Shown here: one piece after another, positions 11,684 to 20,792 of the stretch | How positions within the stretch are numbered: position 1 is the first letter of the stretch | Layout of the letters: each line of letters begins with the position of its first letter | Assembly: GCA_022826585.1 (NCBI GenBank) | Contig: JAJDUR010000106.1 | Location: 29,000 to 92,999 of the forward strand | DNA: 64,000 bases | Reading direction: 5' to 3' | Origin: Dehalococcoidia bacterium | Lineage (GTDB): Bacteria > Chloroflexota > Dehalococcoidia > Tepidiformales > Tepidiformaceae | The notes under the pieces: model-generated | The model's database searches: none | Seen by the model: only the letters and a program-made list of their open reading frames with translations | Told to the model about the DNA's origin: nothing | Made by a program: the position numbers and the translations under genes

Positions 11684-12223
11684 ATGAGCGGATCATCTGG
11701 AAGCGAACTGGTTACCTGTCCCTTCTGCGGGTCTAAGAACATCGCGGGCGTCGACCGCTGCGAGAATTGCCTCCAGCCCCTGCGCAGCGTCGACATCCCC
11801 GAACCCGAGCAGGCCATCAGCGAGAGCGCTTTCAGTGCGCCCCTCGCCTCCCTGCGGCTTCTCCGCCCGCCCGCCCTCGCCCCCACCGACACCGTCCGCG
11901 ACGCCGTCGAGCTGCTCGTCCAGAACAAGGGCGGCGCCGTGCTTGTCGTCGATGGCGACGCCCTCTCCGGTATCTTCACCGAGCGCGACGTCCTCAAGAA
12001 GGTCGCCGGTCGCCCCGGCGCCCTCGATGCCCCCGTGGCCGAGTACATGACCACCGATCCCGTCGTGGTCCGGGAGAACGAGACCGTCGCCGTGGCGCTC
12101 CACAAGATGGCCGATGGCGGCTTCCGCCACGTGCCCATGGATACCGCCCAGGGCTTCCGCGTGGTGACCGCCTCCGACGCCCTCCGCTGGGTCGTCGAGC
12201 GCTACATCGAGCAGGGCGCCTGA
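11684..12223 (+). CDS. Zinc-ribbon plus CBS-domain pair protein downstream of korB
   Basis: CPFCGSKNIAGVDRCENC zinc ribbon followed by two CBS motifs (SGIFTERDVLKKVAGRPGALD). Confidence 0.85.
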   Translation: MSGSSGSELVTCPFCGSKNIAGVDRCENCLQPLRSVDIPEPEQAISESAFSAPLASLRLLRPPALAPTDTVRDAVELLVQNKGGAVLVVDGDALSGIFTERDVLKKVAGRPGALDAPVAEYMTTDPVVVRENETVAVALHKMADGGFRHVPMDTAQGFRVVTASDALRWVVERYIEQGA

Positions 12224-12317
12224 CCCTTCCCGCTCCGGCGCACACCGCCCTCGGTGCTATCATCGGACGCCCGCGGCAGCCTCGCGCGCCGCGAGACCCG
12301 CGCGGAGGCCCCCGGTC

Positions 12318-13367
12318 CTGACTGCCACCTATCGCGAGCGCACCGCCAGCAGTGGCGACCTGCGCCTGGCCTACCAGGAATGGGGGCCGGACGACGGGCC
12401 CGTCATCCTCGCCCTCCACGGCTTCGGCGTTTCCGGCCACATGTTCGACGAGTTCGGCCAGCGCGCCGCCGATCGCTACCGCCTCATCAACCTCGACCAG
12501 CGCGGCCACGGTGACAGCGAGTGGTCGCCCGACGGCGATTACACCCGCGAGGCGTTCGTTGCCGATGTGGAAGCGGTGCGTGAGCAGCTCGGTCTTGAGC
12601 AGTTCATCCTCATGGGCCACAGCATGGGTGGCCTCAACGCCGTCGAGTACACCTTCCAGCACCCCGACCGCGTGAGCGCCCTCGTCCTCGTCGATGTCGG
12701 CCCCGAGGCCGCGAAGGAAGGCGTCGACAACATCATGCGCTTCACCCGCGGCCCCGATGAGCTCGATTTCGACGAGTTCGTCCAGAACGCGATGCGCTTC
12801 AACACCCGCCGCACCGAGGAGAATATCCGCGAGCGCATGCGCCACCGCCTGCGCCCCCTCGAGAACGGGAAGTGGACCTGGAAGTTCGACAAGCGCTTCC
12901 GCGAGGGCGAAGGCGCCGTCCGCTCCGGCAGCCAGCTCAGCAGCGACGAGCTTTGGCGGCGGTTCCGCGAGCTCGCCCCGCCCGTACTCCTCATCCGCGG
13001 CGAGCAGAGCGACATCCTCAGCCAGGAGGTCGCCGAGCGCACCGCGGGCGAGATCCCCAGCGCGAGGCTCGTCGTCGTGCCCGGAGCGGGGCACAGCGTT
13101 CCCGGCGACAACCCCGACGGCTTCACCAGCGCCATCACCACGTTCCTGGCCGATGTCGACGAGGGCAGCTTCCCCGAGCCCGACGCCGAACCGATCCCCA
13201 TCCCCGAGGACATCGAGGAAATGCGGCGCGACTGGCGCGAGCGCGAGCGCCGCTTCCCCGGCATGCCCCTCATCGCCGGCGTCGCGGTCGGCCTCGCCGC
13301 CGTGGCGGCTGCCGCCGCCTTCCTTTTCTCCCGCTTCCGCAGGCGACAGGGGAGCGACGAAGCCTGA
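12318..13367 (+). CDS. Alpha/beta hydrolase with C-terminal TM segment; probable CTG start
   Basis: Conserved LAYQEWGPDDGPVILALHGFGVSGH lies upstream of the first ATG (12441); no in-frame ATG/GTG/TTG; GGAGG at 12304-12308 precedes CTG 12318. Confidence 0.75.
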   Translation: MTATYRERTASSGDLRLAYQEWGPDDGPVILALHGFGVSGHMFDEFGQRAADRYRLINLDQRGHGDSEWSPDGDYTREAFVADVEAVREQLGLEQFILMGHSMGGLNAVEYTFQHPDRVSALVLVDVGPEAAKEGVDNIMRFTRGPDELDFDEFVQNAMRFNTRRTEENIRERMRHRLRPLENGKWTWKFDKRFREGEGAVRSGSQLSSDELWRRFRELAPPVLLIRGEQSDILSQEVAERTAGEIPSARLVVVPGAGHSVPGDNPDGFTSAITTFLADVDEGSFPEPDAEPIPIPEDIEEMRRDWRERERRFPGMPLIAGVAVGLAAVAAAAAFLFSRFRRRQGSDEA

Positions 13368-14170
13368 TGCCGCAGCTCGCTGTCGAGGGCGCCTCGCTCG
13401 GATACGAGGAGGCGGGGCAGGGCGCGCCCCCCTTCGTGTTTGTCCACGGCTGGGCCGGCGACCGCTCCTTCTGGCGTCCCCAGCTCGACGACCTCTCGGG
13501 CGACTACCACTGCCTCACGCTCGACCTGCGCGGCTGCGGCGAGTCCTCCATGGACCCTCCCTACGACCTCACCCGCGCCGCCGACGACGTCGCCGCGGTG
13601 ATCGCGGATCGGGGCATGGAGGCGGCCATCGTCGCCGGACACGACATCGGCGGGCTCGTCGCCCTCCTCGCGAACAGCCGCCACGAGGACCGCGTCATCG
13701 GCACCGTCATGGTCGACCCGCCCCTCGACTCCGCCGCCCGCGGCGCGATGGGCGGCCTCGCCGCCCAGCTTCGCGATGCCGGAACCATGGAGCCCGCCCG
13801 CGTCTTCTTCGATCGCTTCTTCAGCGAATCCTCCGATGCCGCCATCCGCGAGCACGTCGAGGAGCGTATGCTCGGCTGCGACCCGCAGGTCGCCGCCGGG
13901 CAGCTCACCGACAACGGCTACTTCTCCCAGAACCTCGGCGCTCTCCTGCAGGCCGCCGACAAGAAGCCCTTCATGGCCCTCTGGGGCAACGCCCCCCTCG
14001 GCGATCCCGAGCGCCTGCGCCAGATCACCTTCTTCCTCCGCCAGGAGCCGGTCACGGGCGCCGGCCACTTCCTCCAGCTCGAGAACCCCGCCATGACGAA
14101 CGCCCTCCTCCGCGCCTTTGTCGACGACGTCCGCCGCGACCCCCGCATCAGCCACTTCACGACCGGCTGA
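13367..14170 (+). CDS. Alpha/beta hydrolase (haloperoxidase/epoxide hydrolase-like)
   Basis: FVFVHGWAGDRSFWRPQLDDL, IVAGHDIGGLVALL; TGATG overlap with preceding gene. Confidence 0.85.
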   Translation: MPQLAVEGASLGYEEAGQGAPPFVFVHGWAGDRSFWRPQLDDLSGDYHCLTLDLRGCGESSMDPPYDLTRAADDVAAVIADRGMEAAIVAGHDIGGLVALLANSRHEDRVIGTVMVDPPLDSAARGAMGGLAAQLRDAGTMEPARVFFDRFFSESSDAAIREHVEERMLGCDPQVAAGQLTDNGYFSQNLGALLQAADKKPFMALWGNAPLGDPERLRQITFFLRQEPVTGAGHFLQLENPAMTNALLRAFVDDVRRDPRISHFTTG

Positions 14171-14216
14171 CCCGGGCGCACTGGCGGCAATCCCCGCCCG
14201 CGCTATCCTCAACAGG

Positions 14217-15023
14217 ATGCAGGGAAGCAGACCGCTCGCGTTCGCCGTCCTCCTGCTTCCCCTCCTCCTCCTTGCCTGTGGAGACGGCCGCCAGGAGGTG
14301 GACAGCACGATCGTGGCCCGCTCCCCCGCAGCTGGCGAGGGGCGCCCGGCCCCGACCACCCCTGCCGGGGACCCGTCATCCGGCGCCACCGTCGAGGCCT
14401 CCCACTCCGCTCCCCCCTCTCCCGTCACGCCCACCGCCACCCCCAACGCCGACGGCGTCTACATCGTGCCCTGTGGCGACATCCTCGTCCCCCTCGACAA
14501 GCTCCATCGCCTGGAGGAGGACTGCGAGCCGCAGGGCCTGGTGCTGCTCACCGGCGACTTCGCCTTCGAGCAGCAGCGCGTCACCGAGGATGTCCTTCCC
14601 GACCTGCTCGCCCTCGTCGAGGCGGCAAGGGCTGAGGGCCACGTGTTCGCGGTCGTGAGCAGCTACCGCAGCTTCGAGACCCAGCGCAACACCTTCCAGT
14701 ACCACGTCGACACGTACGGCCTCGAGCAGGCCTCGCGCGTGAGCGCACGTCCCGGCCACAGCGAACACCAGCTCGGCACGACCATCGACTTTTCCAGCGC
14801 GGCCGTGGGCTACGAGCTCGTGGAGGCGTTCGGGGCCACCCCCGAGGGGCGGTGGCTCGCCGACCACGCCCACGAATACGGCTTCATCCTCAGCTATCCC
14901 GATGGCATGGAGGCGGTCACCGGCTACATCTACGAGCCCTGGCACTTCCGCTGGGTTGGCCGCGAGAAGGCGGCCGAGGTCCGCGCCAGCGGCCTCACCC
15001 TCGGCCAGTTCCTCCTGCGCTGA
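14217..15023 (+). CDS. D-alanyl-D-alanine carboxypeptidase (VanY-type) lipoprotein
   Basis: Lipobox LLLLACGDG; SSYRSFETQ, SARPGHSEHQLGTTIDF, EPWHFRWVG. Confidence 0.87.
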   Translation: MQGSRPLAFAVLLLPLLLLACGDGRQEVDSTIVARSPAAGEGRPAPTTPAGDPSSGATVEASHSAPPSPVTPTATPNADGVYIVPCGDILVPLDKLHRLEEDCEPQGLVLLTGDFAFEQQRVTEDVLPDLLALVEAARAEGHVFAVVSSYRSFETQRNTFQYHVDTYGLEQASRVSARPGHSEHQLGTTIDFSSAAVGYELVEAFGATPEGRWLADHAHEYGFILSYPDGMEAVTGYIYEPWHFRWVGREKAAEVRASGLTLGQFLLR

Positions 15024-15075
15024 TTGCCCCCCACTCCTGCGAATGACAGACTCGCCACCGACAGGAGGCCCCTGC

Positions 15076-15864
15076 ATGTCCACGGATGAACTCATCGTCG
15101 AGCGATGCGACGGCGTTCTCACCCTCACGCTCAACCGCCCCGAGCGGCTCAACGCCATCAGCGGCCCCATGCTCGCCGCTCTCTCCGCCGAGCTCGACCG
15201 TGCCAACATCGACCCCGAGGTCCGCGTCGTCGTGCTGACCGGCGCCGGACGCGGCTTCTGCGCCGGCCTCGACCTGAAGGCCCGCGCCGACGGCGACGAC
15301 ATGAGCGGCGCTACCGACCTGCGCCTCTTCGACCTCCACAACACTCCCCCGCTGGTCCTCCACCGCATGGACAAGCCCGTCATCTGCGCCCTCAACGGCC
15401 CCGCCGCCGGCTACGGCATGGACATGGCCCTCGGCTGCGACATCCGCATCGCCAGCGACCGCGCCAAGCTCGGCGCCGTCTTCGTGCGCCGGGGCGTCCT
15501 GCCCGAATCGGGCGGCACCTGGTACCTCCCCCGGCTCGTCGGCTGGGCGAAGGCCGCCGAGATCGCGTTCATGGGCGATGTGCTCGATGCCGAGCGCTCG
15601 CTCGAGCTCGGCCTCGTGAACCGCGTTGTCCCCCACGACGACCTCATGGACGAGGTCCGTTCCGTGGCCGCCCGCATCGCCAGCAACGCGCCTTACTCCG
15701 TGCAGGCAACCAAGCGCATGATGCGCCTGGGGATGGACGAGACCTTCGAGACGGCCGTCGACCACACCTACCTGCAGCTCCGCCCCATGTTCACCAGCGA
15801 GGACTTCCGCGAGGGTATGGCTGCCTTCCTCGAGCGCCGCGACCCCGAGTTCAAGGGCCGGTGA
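15076..15864 (+). CDS. Enoyl-CoA hydratase/isomerase
   Basis: LNRPERLNAIS, GAGRGFCAGLDLKA, NGPAAGYGMDMALGCDIRIAS. Confidence 0.9.
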   Translation: MSTDELIVERCDGVLTLTLNRPERLNAISGPMLAALSAELDRANIDPEVRVVVLTGAGRGFCAGLDLKARADGDDMSGATDLRLFDLHNTPPLVLHRMDKPVICALNGPAAGYGMDMALGCDIRIASDRAKLGAVFVRRGVLPESGGTWYLPRLVGWAKAAEIAFMGDVLDAERSLELGLVNRVVPHDDLMDEVRSVAARIASNAPYSVQATKRMMRLGMDETFETAVDHTYLQLRPMFTSEDFREGMAAFLERRDPEFKGR

Positions 15865-15910
15865 GCGCGGCTGCTACACTGGCGCCAGCCGTTCGCGGCC
15901 GGGAGCGCGT

Positions 15911-16564
15911 ATGTACCGGCGCCTGATCCGCGGCATTGTCGAGCGAGGCCAGACCGCCGAGTTACTCGCGGCCGCGCGTGTCGCCTTCGAGCACCAGGAC
16001 AATCGCGGGATCCGGGCGCGCACCGCCCTCTGGGCGGCGATGACCGGTCCCACGAACGCCGTCTCCATCGTGATGGACTTCAACACCCTCGAGGAGCTCG
16101 AACGGCTCAACGACCTCGCCATCCAGGACTCGACCTTCGCCGGCATCTGGGCCGATGTCGACCGCCACCTCCTCCCCGGCCGCACGGACGCCTCCATCCA
16201 CCGCCTCTCCTACCACTCCGAGGGCCTCATCTCCGCCGAAGAGGCGACCGCCCCCCGGCGCTTCCTCCGTCTCATGACGGGCGAGGTCCTGCCCGGCAAG
16301 GGACGCGAGTTCGTGCTCTCGCTGTCGGAAGCGCTCCAGTACCAGGCCGAACGCGGCATCGATGCGACCACCAGCGTCTGGACCGCCCTCTCCGGCGGTA
16401 CCAACGCCATTGCCATCGCCGGCGAGTTCGACTCGATGGCCGAGCTCGAACGCTTCGACGACCTCGCCCTGCAGGACTCCGAATTCGCCCGCTTCCGCCG
16501 CGCCACCCGCGAAGCGATGGCCTTCCTCACCACCCACGTCGAGCTGATGCGCAACGTCCTGTAG
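15911..16564 (+). CDS. Hypothetical protein with two homologous ~90-aa repeats
   Basis: RTALWAAMTGPTNAVSIVMDFNTLEELERLNDLAIQDSTFA vs TSVWTALSGGTNAIAIAGEFDSMAELERFDDLALQDSEFA. Confidence 0.75.
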   Translation: MYRRLIRGIVERGQTAELLAAARVAFEHQDNRGIRARTALWAAMTGPTNAVSIVMDFNTLEELERLNDLAIQDSTFAGIWADVDRHLLPGRTDASIHRLSYHSEGLISAEEATAPRRFLRLMTGEVLPGKGREFVLSLSEALQYQAERGIDATTSVWTALSGGTNAIAIAGEFDSMAELERFDDLALQDSEFARFRRATREAMAFLTTHVELMRNVL

Positions 16565-16587
16565 CGGTCGCTCGATGCCGGACACGA

Positions 16588-16613
16588 GAAAGGGGCGCTT
16601 CCGCGCCCCTTTC
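16588..16613. terminator. Hairpin terminator between convergent genes
   Basis: GAAAGGGGCGC-TTCC-GCGCCCCTTTC, perfect 11-bp stem. Confidence 0.85.
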
Positions 16614-16636
16614 GACGTTGCTGACCGAGACGAAAC

Positions 16637-17026
16637 CTAGTGGCCGCAGGGCCGCGCTTCGCCGCTCCCGTCCTGCGTCTGGAAGCTGGACCCGCAGGCG
16701 CAGCTCTTCGTCGCGTTCGGGTTGTAGATGCTGAAGCCGCTCTTCATCACCTCGTCGACGTAGTCGATCTCGGCGCCGTCGAGATACTGCGCGCTCTCGG
16801 GGTCGACCACGATACGCACGCCGCCCCGTTCCAGGACGAGGTCGTCTTCCTCGGTTGAGCGGGCGAGGGCCATGCCGTACTGGTAGCCCGAGCAGCCGCC
16901 GCCGGCCACGAATACGCGCAGCGCGCCCTCGGGAAGGTCGCGCGCTTCCAGGAGCGCCTTGGCCTTCTCGATGGCCGCATCGGTAATGGTGACGAGCTCG
17001 GTCTGGGTTGTGGCTTCGGTCGTCAT
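16637..17026 (-). CDS. Iron-sulfur cluster insertion/assembly protein (IscA/ErpA family)
   Basis: VAGGGCSGYQYGM ... FSIYNPNATKSCACGSSF. Confidence 0.92.
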   Translation of the reverse strand: MTTEATTQTELVTITDAAIEKAKALLEARDLPEGALRVFVAGGGCSGYQYGMALARSTEEDDLVLERGGVRIVVDPESAQYLDGAEIDYVDEVMKSGFSIYNPNATKSCACGSSFQTQDGSGEARPCGH

Positions 17027-17140
17027 GGGCACTCCTTCGGGGTGGTTCGCATACAAATCCGGCGCACGAACGCCGGGCGCCGCTAAAGTATACCAAGAGA
17101 CCCCGGCCTGCGCCGCGCAGCCTGTCACCGGGAGGGAAGC

Positions 17141-18319
17141 ATGGAGCGCGTCTACCTCGACCACGCCGCCACCACGCCCCCCGACCCCCGCGTCCTCGAA
17201 GCGATGTGGCCCGTCTTCTCCCGCGACTGGGGCAATCCCTCCTCCATCTACCTCGAGGGACAGACCGCTCACCGCTGGCTCGACGAGGCCCGCGCCCGTT
17301 GCGCCCGCCTCCTCGGCGGCGACCCCGGCGAGATCATCTTCACGAGCGGCGGCACCGAGTCCGACAACGCCGCCATCCGCGGCGCCGCCCTCGCCCAGCG
17401 CGAGCGTGGCCGCGGCGACCACATCGTCACGAGCCAGGTCGAGCACCACGCCGTTCTCCACACCGTCGAACAGCTCGAACGCGAGGGCTTCCGCGCTACC
17501 TACCTCCCCGTCGACTCCGACGGCTGTGTTGACCTCGCCGCCCTCGAGGAGGCCGTCGGGCCCGGGACGACCGTGCTCACCCTCATGGCCGCCAACAACG
17601 AGGTGGGCACGCTCCAGCCGGTGGCGGAGGCGGCTGCCCTCGCGAAGGCGCGCAACCCCGACATCGTCGTGCACACCGACGCCGTGCAGGCAGCCGGTTC
17701 CATCGACATAACGCCGGAAGCGCTGGGCGTCGACCTCCTCAGCCTCGCCTCCCACAAGCTCTACGGCGTGAAGGGCGCGGGCCTGCTCTACGTGCGCCGG
17801 GGGACGCCGTGGCAGCCCCAGATGCTGGGCGGCTCGCAGGAACGCGAGCGCCGCGCCGGCACCGAGAACGTCGCCGGCGCCTTCGGCCTCGCCGCCGCCA
17901 TGGAGCTCGCCTGGAACGAGCGCGACGAGCGCGTCGCCCACTACCGCCGCCTCCGCGACCGCCTCCTCTTCGAGCTTCCCGAGCTCGTTCCCGACACCGT
18001 CGTCACCGGTCCCGTCGACCCGGACCGCCGGCTGCCCAACAACTTCAGCTGCTGCTTCCGCAACGTCGAGGGCGAGAGCGTCCTGCTCGGGCTGGACATG
18101 GTCGAGGTCGCAGCCAGTTCCGGGAGCGCCTGCACCACCGGCTCGCTGGAGCCCTCGCACGTGCTGACCGCCATGGGCATCGACGACGACCTTGCCCACG
18201 CCTCGCTCCGCCTCACCGTGGGCAAGGGAAACACGGACGAGCAGATCGACTACGTGCTGGAACAGCTCCCGGAGATCGTCGAGCGTCTGCGCTCGCTCGC
18301 TCCCGGTCAGCCCTCGTAG
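17141..18319 (+). CDS. Cysteine desulfurase (NifS/IscS family)
   Basis: VYLDHAATTPPDPRVLEAM, HTDAVQAAG, SLASHKLYGVKGAGLLYVRRG, SSGSACTTGSLEPSHVL. Confidence 0.93.
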   Translation: MERVYLDHAATTPPDPRVLEAMWPVFSRDWGNPSSIYLEGQTAHRWLDEARARCARLLGGDPGEIIFTSGGTESDNAAIRGAALAQRERGRGDHIVTSQVEHHAVLHTVEQLEREGFRATYLPVDSDGCVDLAALEEAVGPGTTVLTLMAANNEVGTLQPVAEAAALAKARNPDIVVHTDAVQAAGSIDITPEALGVDLLSLASHKLYGVKGAGLLYVRRGTPWQPQMLGGSQERERRAGTENVAGAFGLAAAMELAWNERDERVAHYRRLRDRLLFELPELVPDTVVTGPVDPDRRLPNNFSCCFRNVEGESVLLGLDMVEVAASSGSACTTGSLEPSHVLTAMGIDDDLAHASLRLTVGKGNTDEQIDYVLEQLPEIVERLRSLAPGQPS

Positions 18320-19545
18320 CGCTTGAAGATCACGCTGCCGTTCTGGCCGCCGAAGCCGAAGCCGTTGACCATCGCGGCGTTCACGGTCATCTCGCGGGCT
18401 TCGTTCGGGACGTAGTCGAGATCGCACTCCGGGTCCGGGTTCTCCAGGTTGATGGTTGGAGGCACCGTGCCCTCCGCCACCGAAAGCACTGCCGCCATCG
18501 CCCCCACCGCTCCCGCCCCGCCCAGCAGGTGCCCGACCATCGACTTCGTTGCGCTGATTGCCACCGACCGGGCGTGGTCGCCGAAGGCGACCTTAATCGC
18601 CAGGGTCTCCGACACGTCGTTCAGGGGCGTGCCCGTTCCGTGCGCCGAGATGCAGTCGATCGCCTCGCGCGCCATCCCCGCCGCCTCCAGCGCCGAGGTC
18701 ATCGCCTGCGCCGCGCCGCTGCCGTCGTCGCGCGGCGCCGTGATGTGGTACGCGTCGCTGCTCAGCGCGCCGCCTGCGATCTCGGCGTAGACCCGCGCCC
18801 CCCGCTTCCGCGCCCGCTCCTCCGACTCGACCACGAACACCGAGGCGCCCTCGCCGAAGACGAATCCGTCGCGGTCGCGGTCGAAGGGGCGCGAAGCCCC
18901 TTCGGGGTCGTCGTTGCGGCGGCTGAGCGCCTTCATGTTCGCCAGTCCCGCAACCGAAACGGGGTGCAGCGCCGCTTCGCCGCCCCCGGCGACGACCACG
19001 TCGGCCAGGCCGCTCTCGATGAAGGCCTTTGCTTCGATGTAGCTGTAGAGCCCGCTGGCGCAGGCGGCCGTCGAGGCGAGCGTCGGGCCTCGCAGGCCGA
19101 GCTGCATCCCTACCTGGCAGGCGCCCATGTTCGGCGCCATCAGCGGCACGAAGAACGGGCTCACCCTCGCCGGCCCCTTCTCGATGTAGGTTTCCGTCTC
19201 GAGGAAGGTGTTCAGAACGCCCCCGGCGCCGGTGGCCATCGCCACGGCCGCGCGCGGGCGCTCCTCGTCCGTCAGCTCGAGACCCGCGTCCTCCGCGGCC
19301 TCGTGCGCCGCCGCCACGCAGAACTGGGCGAAGCGCGACATCCGCCGCGCCGCTTTCGAGTCAATGCTGTCCGGCTTGAAGCCCGTCACCTCGCCCGCGA
19401 TGCGGACGGGCAGGTCGCTCGCGTCGAACGCCTCGATCGGTCCGATGCCCGACGTTCCCGCGACCAGGTTGCGCCACGACTCCGGCGCCGTGAGCCCGAC
19501 GGGCGTGACCGCCCCGATTCCCGTGACCAGCGCTTTGCGCATCAA
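18307..19545 (-). CDS. Beta-ketoacyl-ACP synthase (FabF-like)
   Basis: TAACASGLYSYIEA, SAHGTGTPLNDVSET, KSMVGHLLGGAGAVG; Cys-His-His all present. Confidence 0.92.
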   Translation of the reverse strand: MMRKALVTGIGAVTPVGLTAPESWRNLVAGTSGIGPIEAFDASDLPVRIAGEVTGFKPDSIDSKAARRMSRFAQFCVAAAHEAAEDAGLELTDEERPRAAVAMATGAGGVLNTFLETETYIEKGPARVSPFFVPLMAPNMGACQVGMQLGLRGPTLASTAACASGLYSYIEAKAFIESGLADVVVAGGGEAALHPVSVAGLANMKALSRRNDDPEGASRPFDRDRDGFVFGEGASVFVVESEERARKRGARVYAEIAGGALSSDAYHITAPRDDGSGAAQAMTSALEAAGMAREAIDCISAHGTGTPLNDVSETLAIKVAFGDHARSVAISATKSMVGHLLGGAGAVGAMAAVLSVAEGTVPPTINLENPDPECDLDYVPNEAREMTVNAAMVNGFGFGGQNGSVIFKRYEG

Positions 19546-20792
19546 GCCGCTCCGTTCATGGCGCGGAAGATCACCGCGGCGTTGTGGCCGCCGAGCCCGA
19601 CCGAAGTGCTCATCGCCGTGCGCACAGGGCGGGATTTCGCCGCGTTAGGCACATAGTCGAGGTCACACTCGGGGTCCGGCGTGGTGTAGTTGATGGTCGG
19701 GGGCACCCTCTGGTCGCGAATGGCGAGGATGCAGGCGATCGCCTCGATCGAACCCGCCGCCGCCATCCCGTGCCCGGTCACTGGCTTGATCGAGCTCATT
19801 GAGGCCTCGTACGCGGCCTCGCCCATGAGCTCCTTCACGACGAGCGTCTCGATGCGGTCGTTCAGCTTCGTGCCGCTGCCGTGGGGGTTGATGTAGTCGA
19901 TCTCGCTGGCCTCGATCCCGGACTCCCGCAGGGCGCCCAGGATCGAGCGGCGCAGCCCTCGCCCCGCCTCGTCGAGCGCGATCATGTCGTAGGCGTCGTT
20001 CGAGGTGCCCGAACCGAGCACCTCGCAGTAGATGCGCGCCCCGCGCGCCCGCGCGTGCTCGTACTCCTCGAGGATCACCGTGCCCGCGCCCTCCCCTGCG
20101 GCGAAGCCGTCGCGGTTCAGGTCGAACGGCTTGACGGCGCGGGCGGGGTTCTCGTTGTCGCTGGCGAGCGCTCGCATCGAGCACCACGTCGCGTGGAACA
20201 GCGGAACCAGCACCGACTCGCAACTCCCGGCGATGACCGCCACGGCTTCGCCCCGCTGGATCGCCTGCGTGCCCGCCCCGATGGCCGCCGCGCCGGTCGC
20301 GCAGGCGCTCACGACAGCCACGTTTGGGCCGCGTGCACCTGTGTGGATGGAGATGTGGCCGCTGGCCGCATCGACGATGAAGTTCGCGACGAGGAACGGC
20401 GAGACGCGCCGTGGGCCCCGGTTGTCCAGGGTCTCCTGTCCGGCCCGCATCTCCTCGTAACCGCCGCCACCGTTTCCGAAGATGATGCCGACGTCCTCCG
20501 AGTTCTCCTCGGTGATCGCAAGACCGCTGTCGTCGAGCGCTTCGAGTACGGAGTTCATGGCGAAGCGCACGCCCCGGTTCATGTGGCGCCGCTGCTTGGC
20601 GTCGATGCGCTCGTCGATCTCGAAGTCCTTCACCTCCGCCTGGATGCGGACGGGGAAGGGCTCTGCGTCGAACAGGGTGATGGGACCGACGCCGCTGCGC
20701 CCGTCCAGGACCGATTGCCACGTCGCCTCGGCCGTGTTCCCGGCCGGAGTGACTGCGCCGACGCCCGTAACGACTACGCGCGGGCGGTTCAC
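19542..20792 (-). CDS. Beta-ketoacyl-ACP synthase (second, FabF-like)
   Basis: VVSACATGAAAIGAG, NPHGSGTKLNDRIET, KPVTGHGMAAAGSIEA. Confidence 0.92.
   Translation of the reverse strand: MNRPRVVVTGVGAVTPAGNTAEATWQSVLDGRSGVGPITLFDAEPFPVRIQAEVKDFEIDERIDAKQRRHMNRGVRFAMNSVLEALDDSGLAITEENSEDVGIIFGNGGGGYEEMRAGQETLDNRGPRRVSPFLVANFIVDAASGHISIHTGARGPNVAVVSACATGAAAIGAGTQAIQRGEAVAVIAGSCESVLVPLFHATWCSMRALASDNENPARAVKPFDLNRDGFAAGEGAGTVILEEYEHARARGARIYCEVLGSGTSNDAYDMIALDEAGRGLRRSILGALRESGIEASEIDYINPHGSGTKLNDRIETLVVKELMGEAAYEASMSSIKPVTGHGMAAAGSIEAIACILAIRDQRVPPTINYTTPDPECDLDYVPNAAKSRPVRTAMSTSVGLGGHNAAVIFRAMNGAA

Noticed and set aside
10594-14446. Large minus-strand ORFs (10594..12138, 12539..14446) opposite korB and hydrolases
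   Set aside because: Antisense shadows of well-supported genes; compositionally biased
17040-17090. CCGGCG-TTCGTG-CGCCGG hairpin in the iscA leader as an iron-responsive element
   Set aside because: Short GC-rich dyads are expected at this composition; no second conserved feature seen
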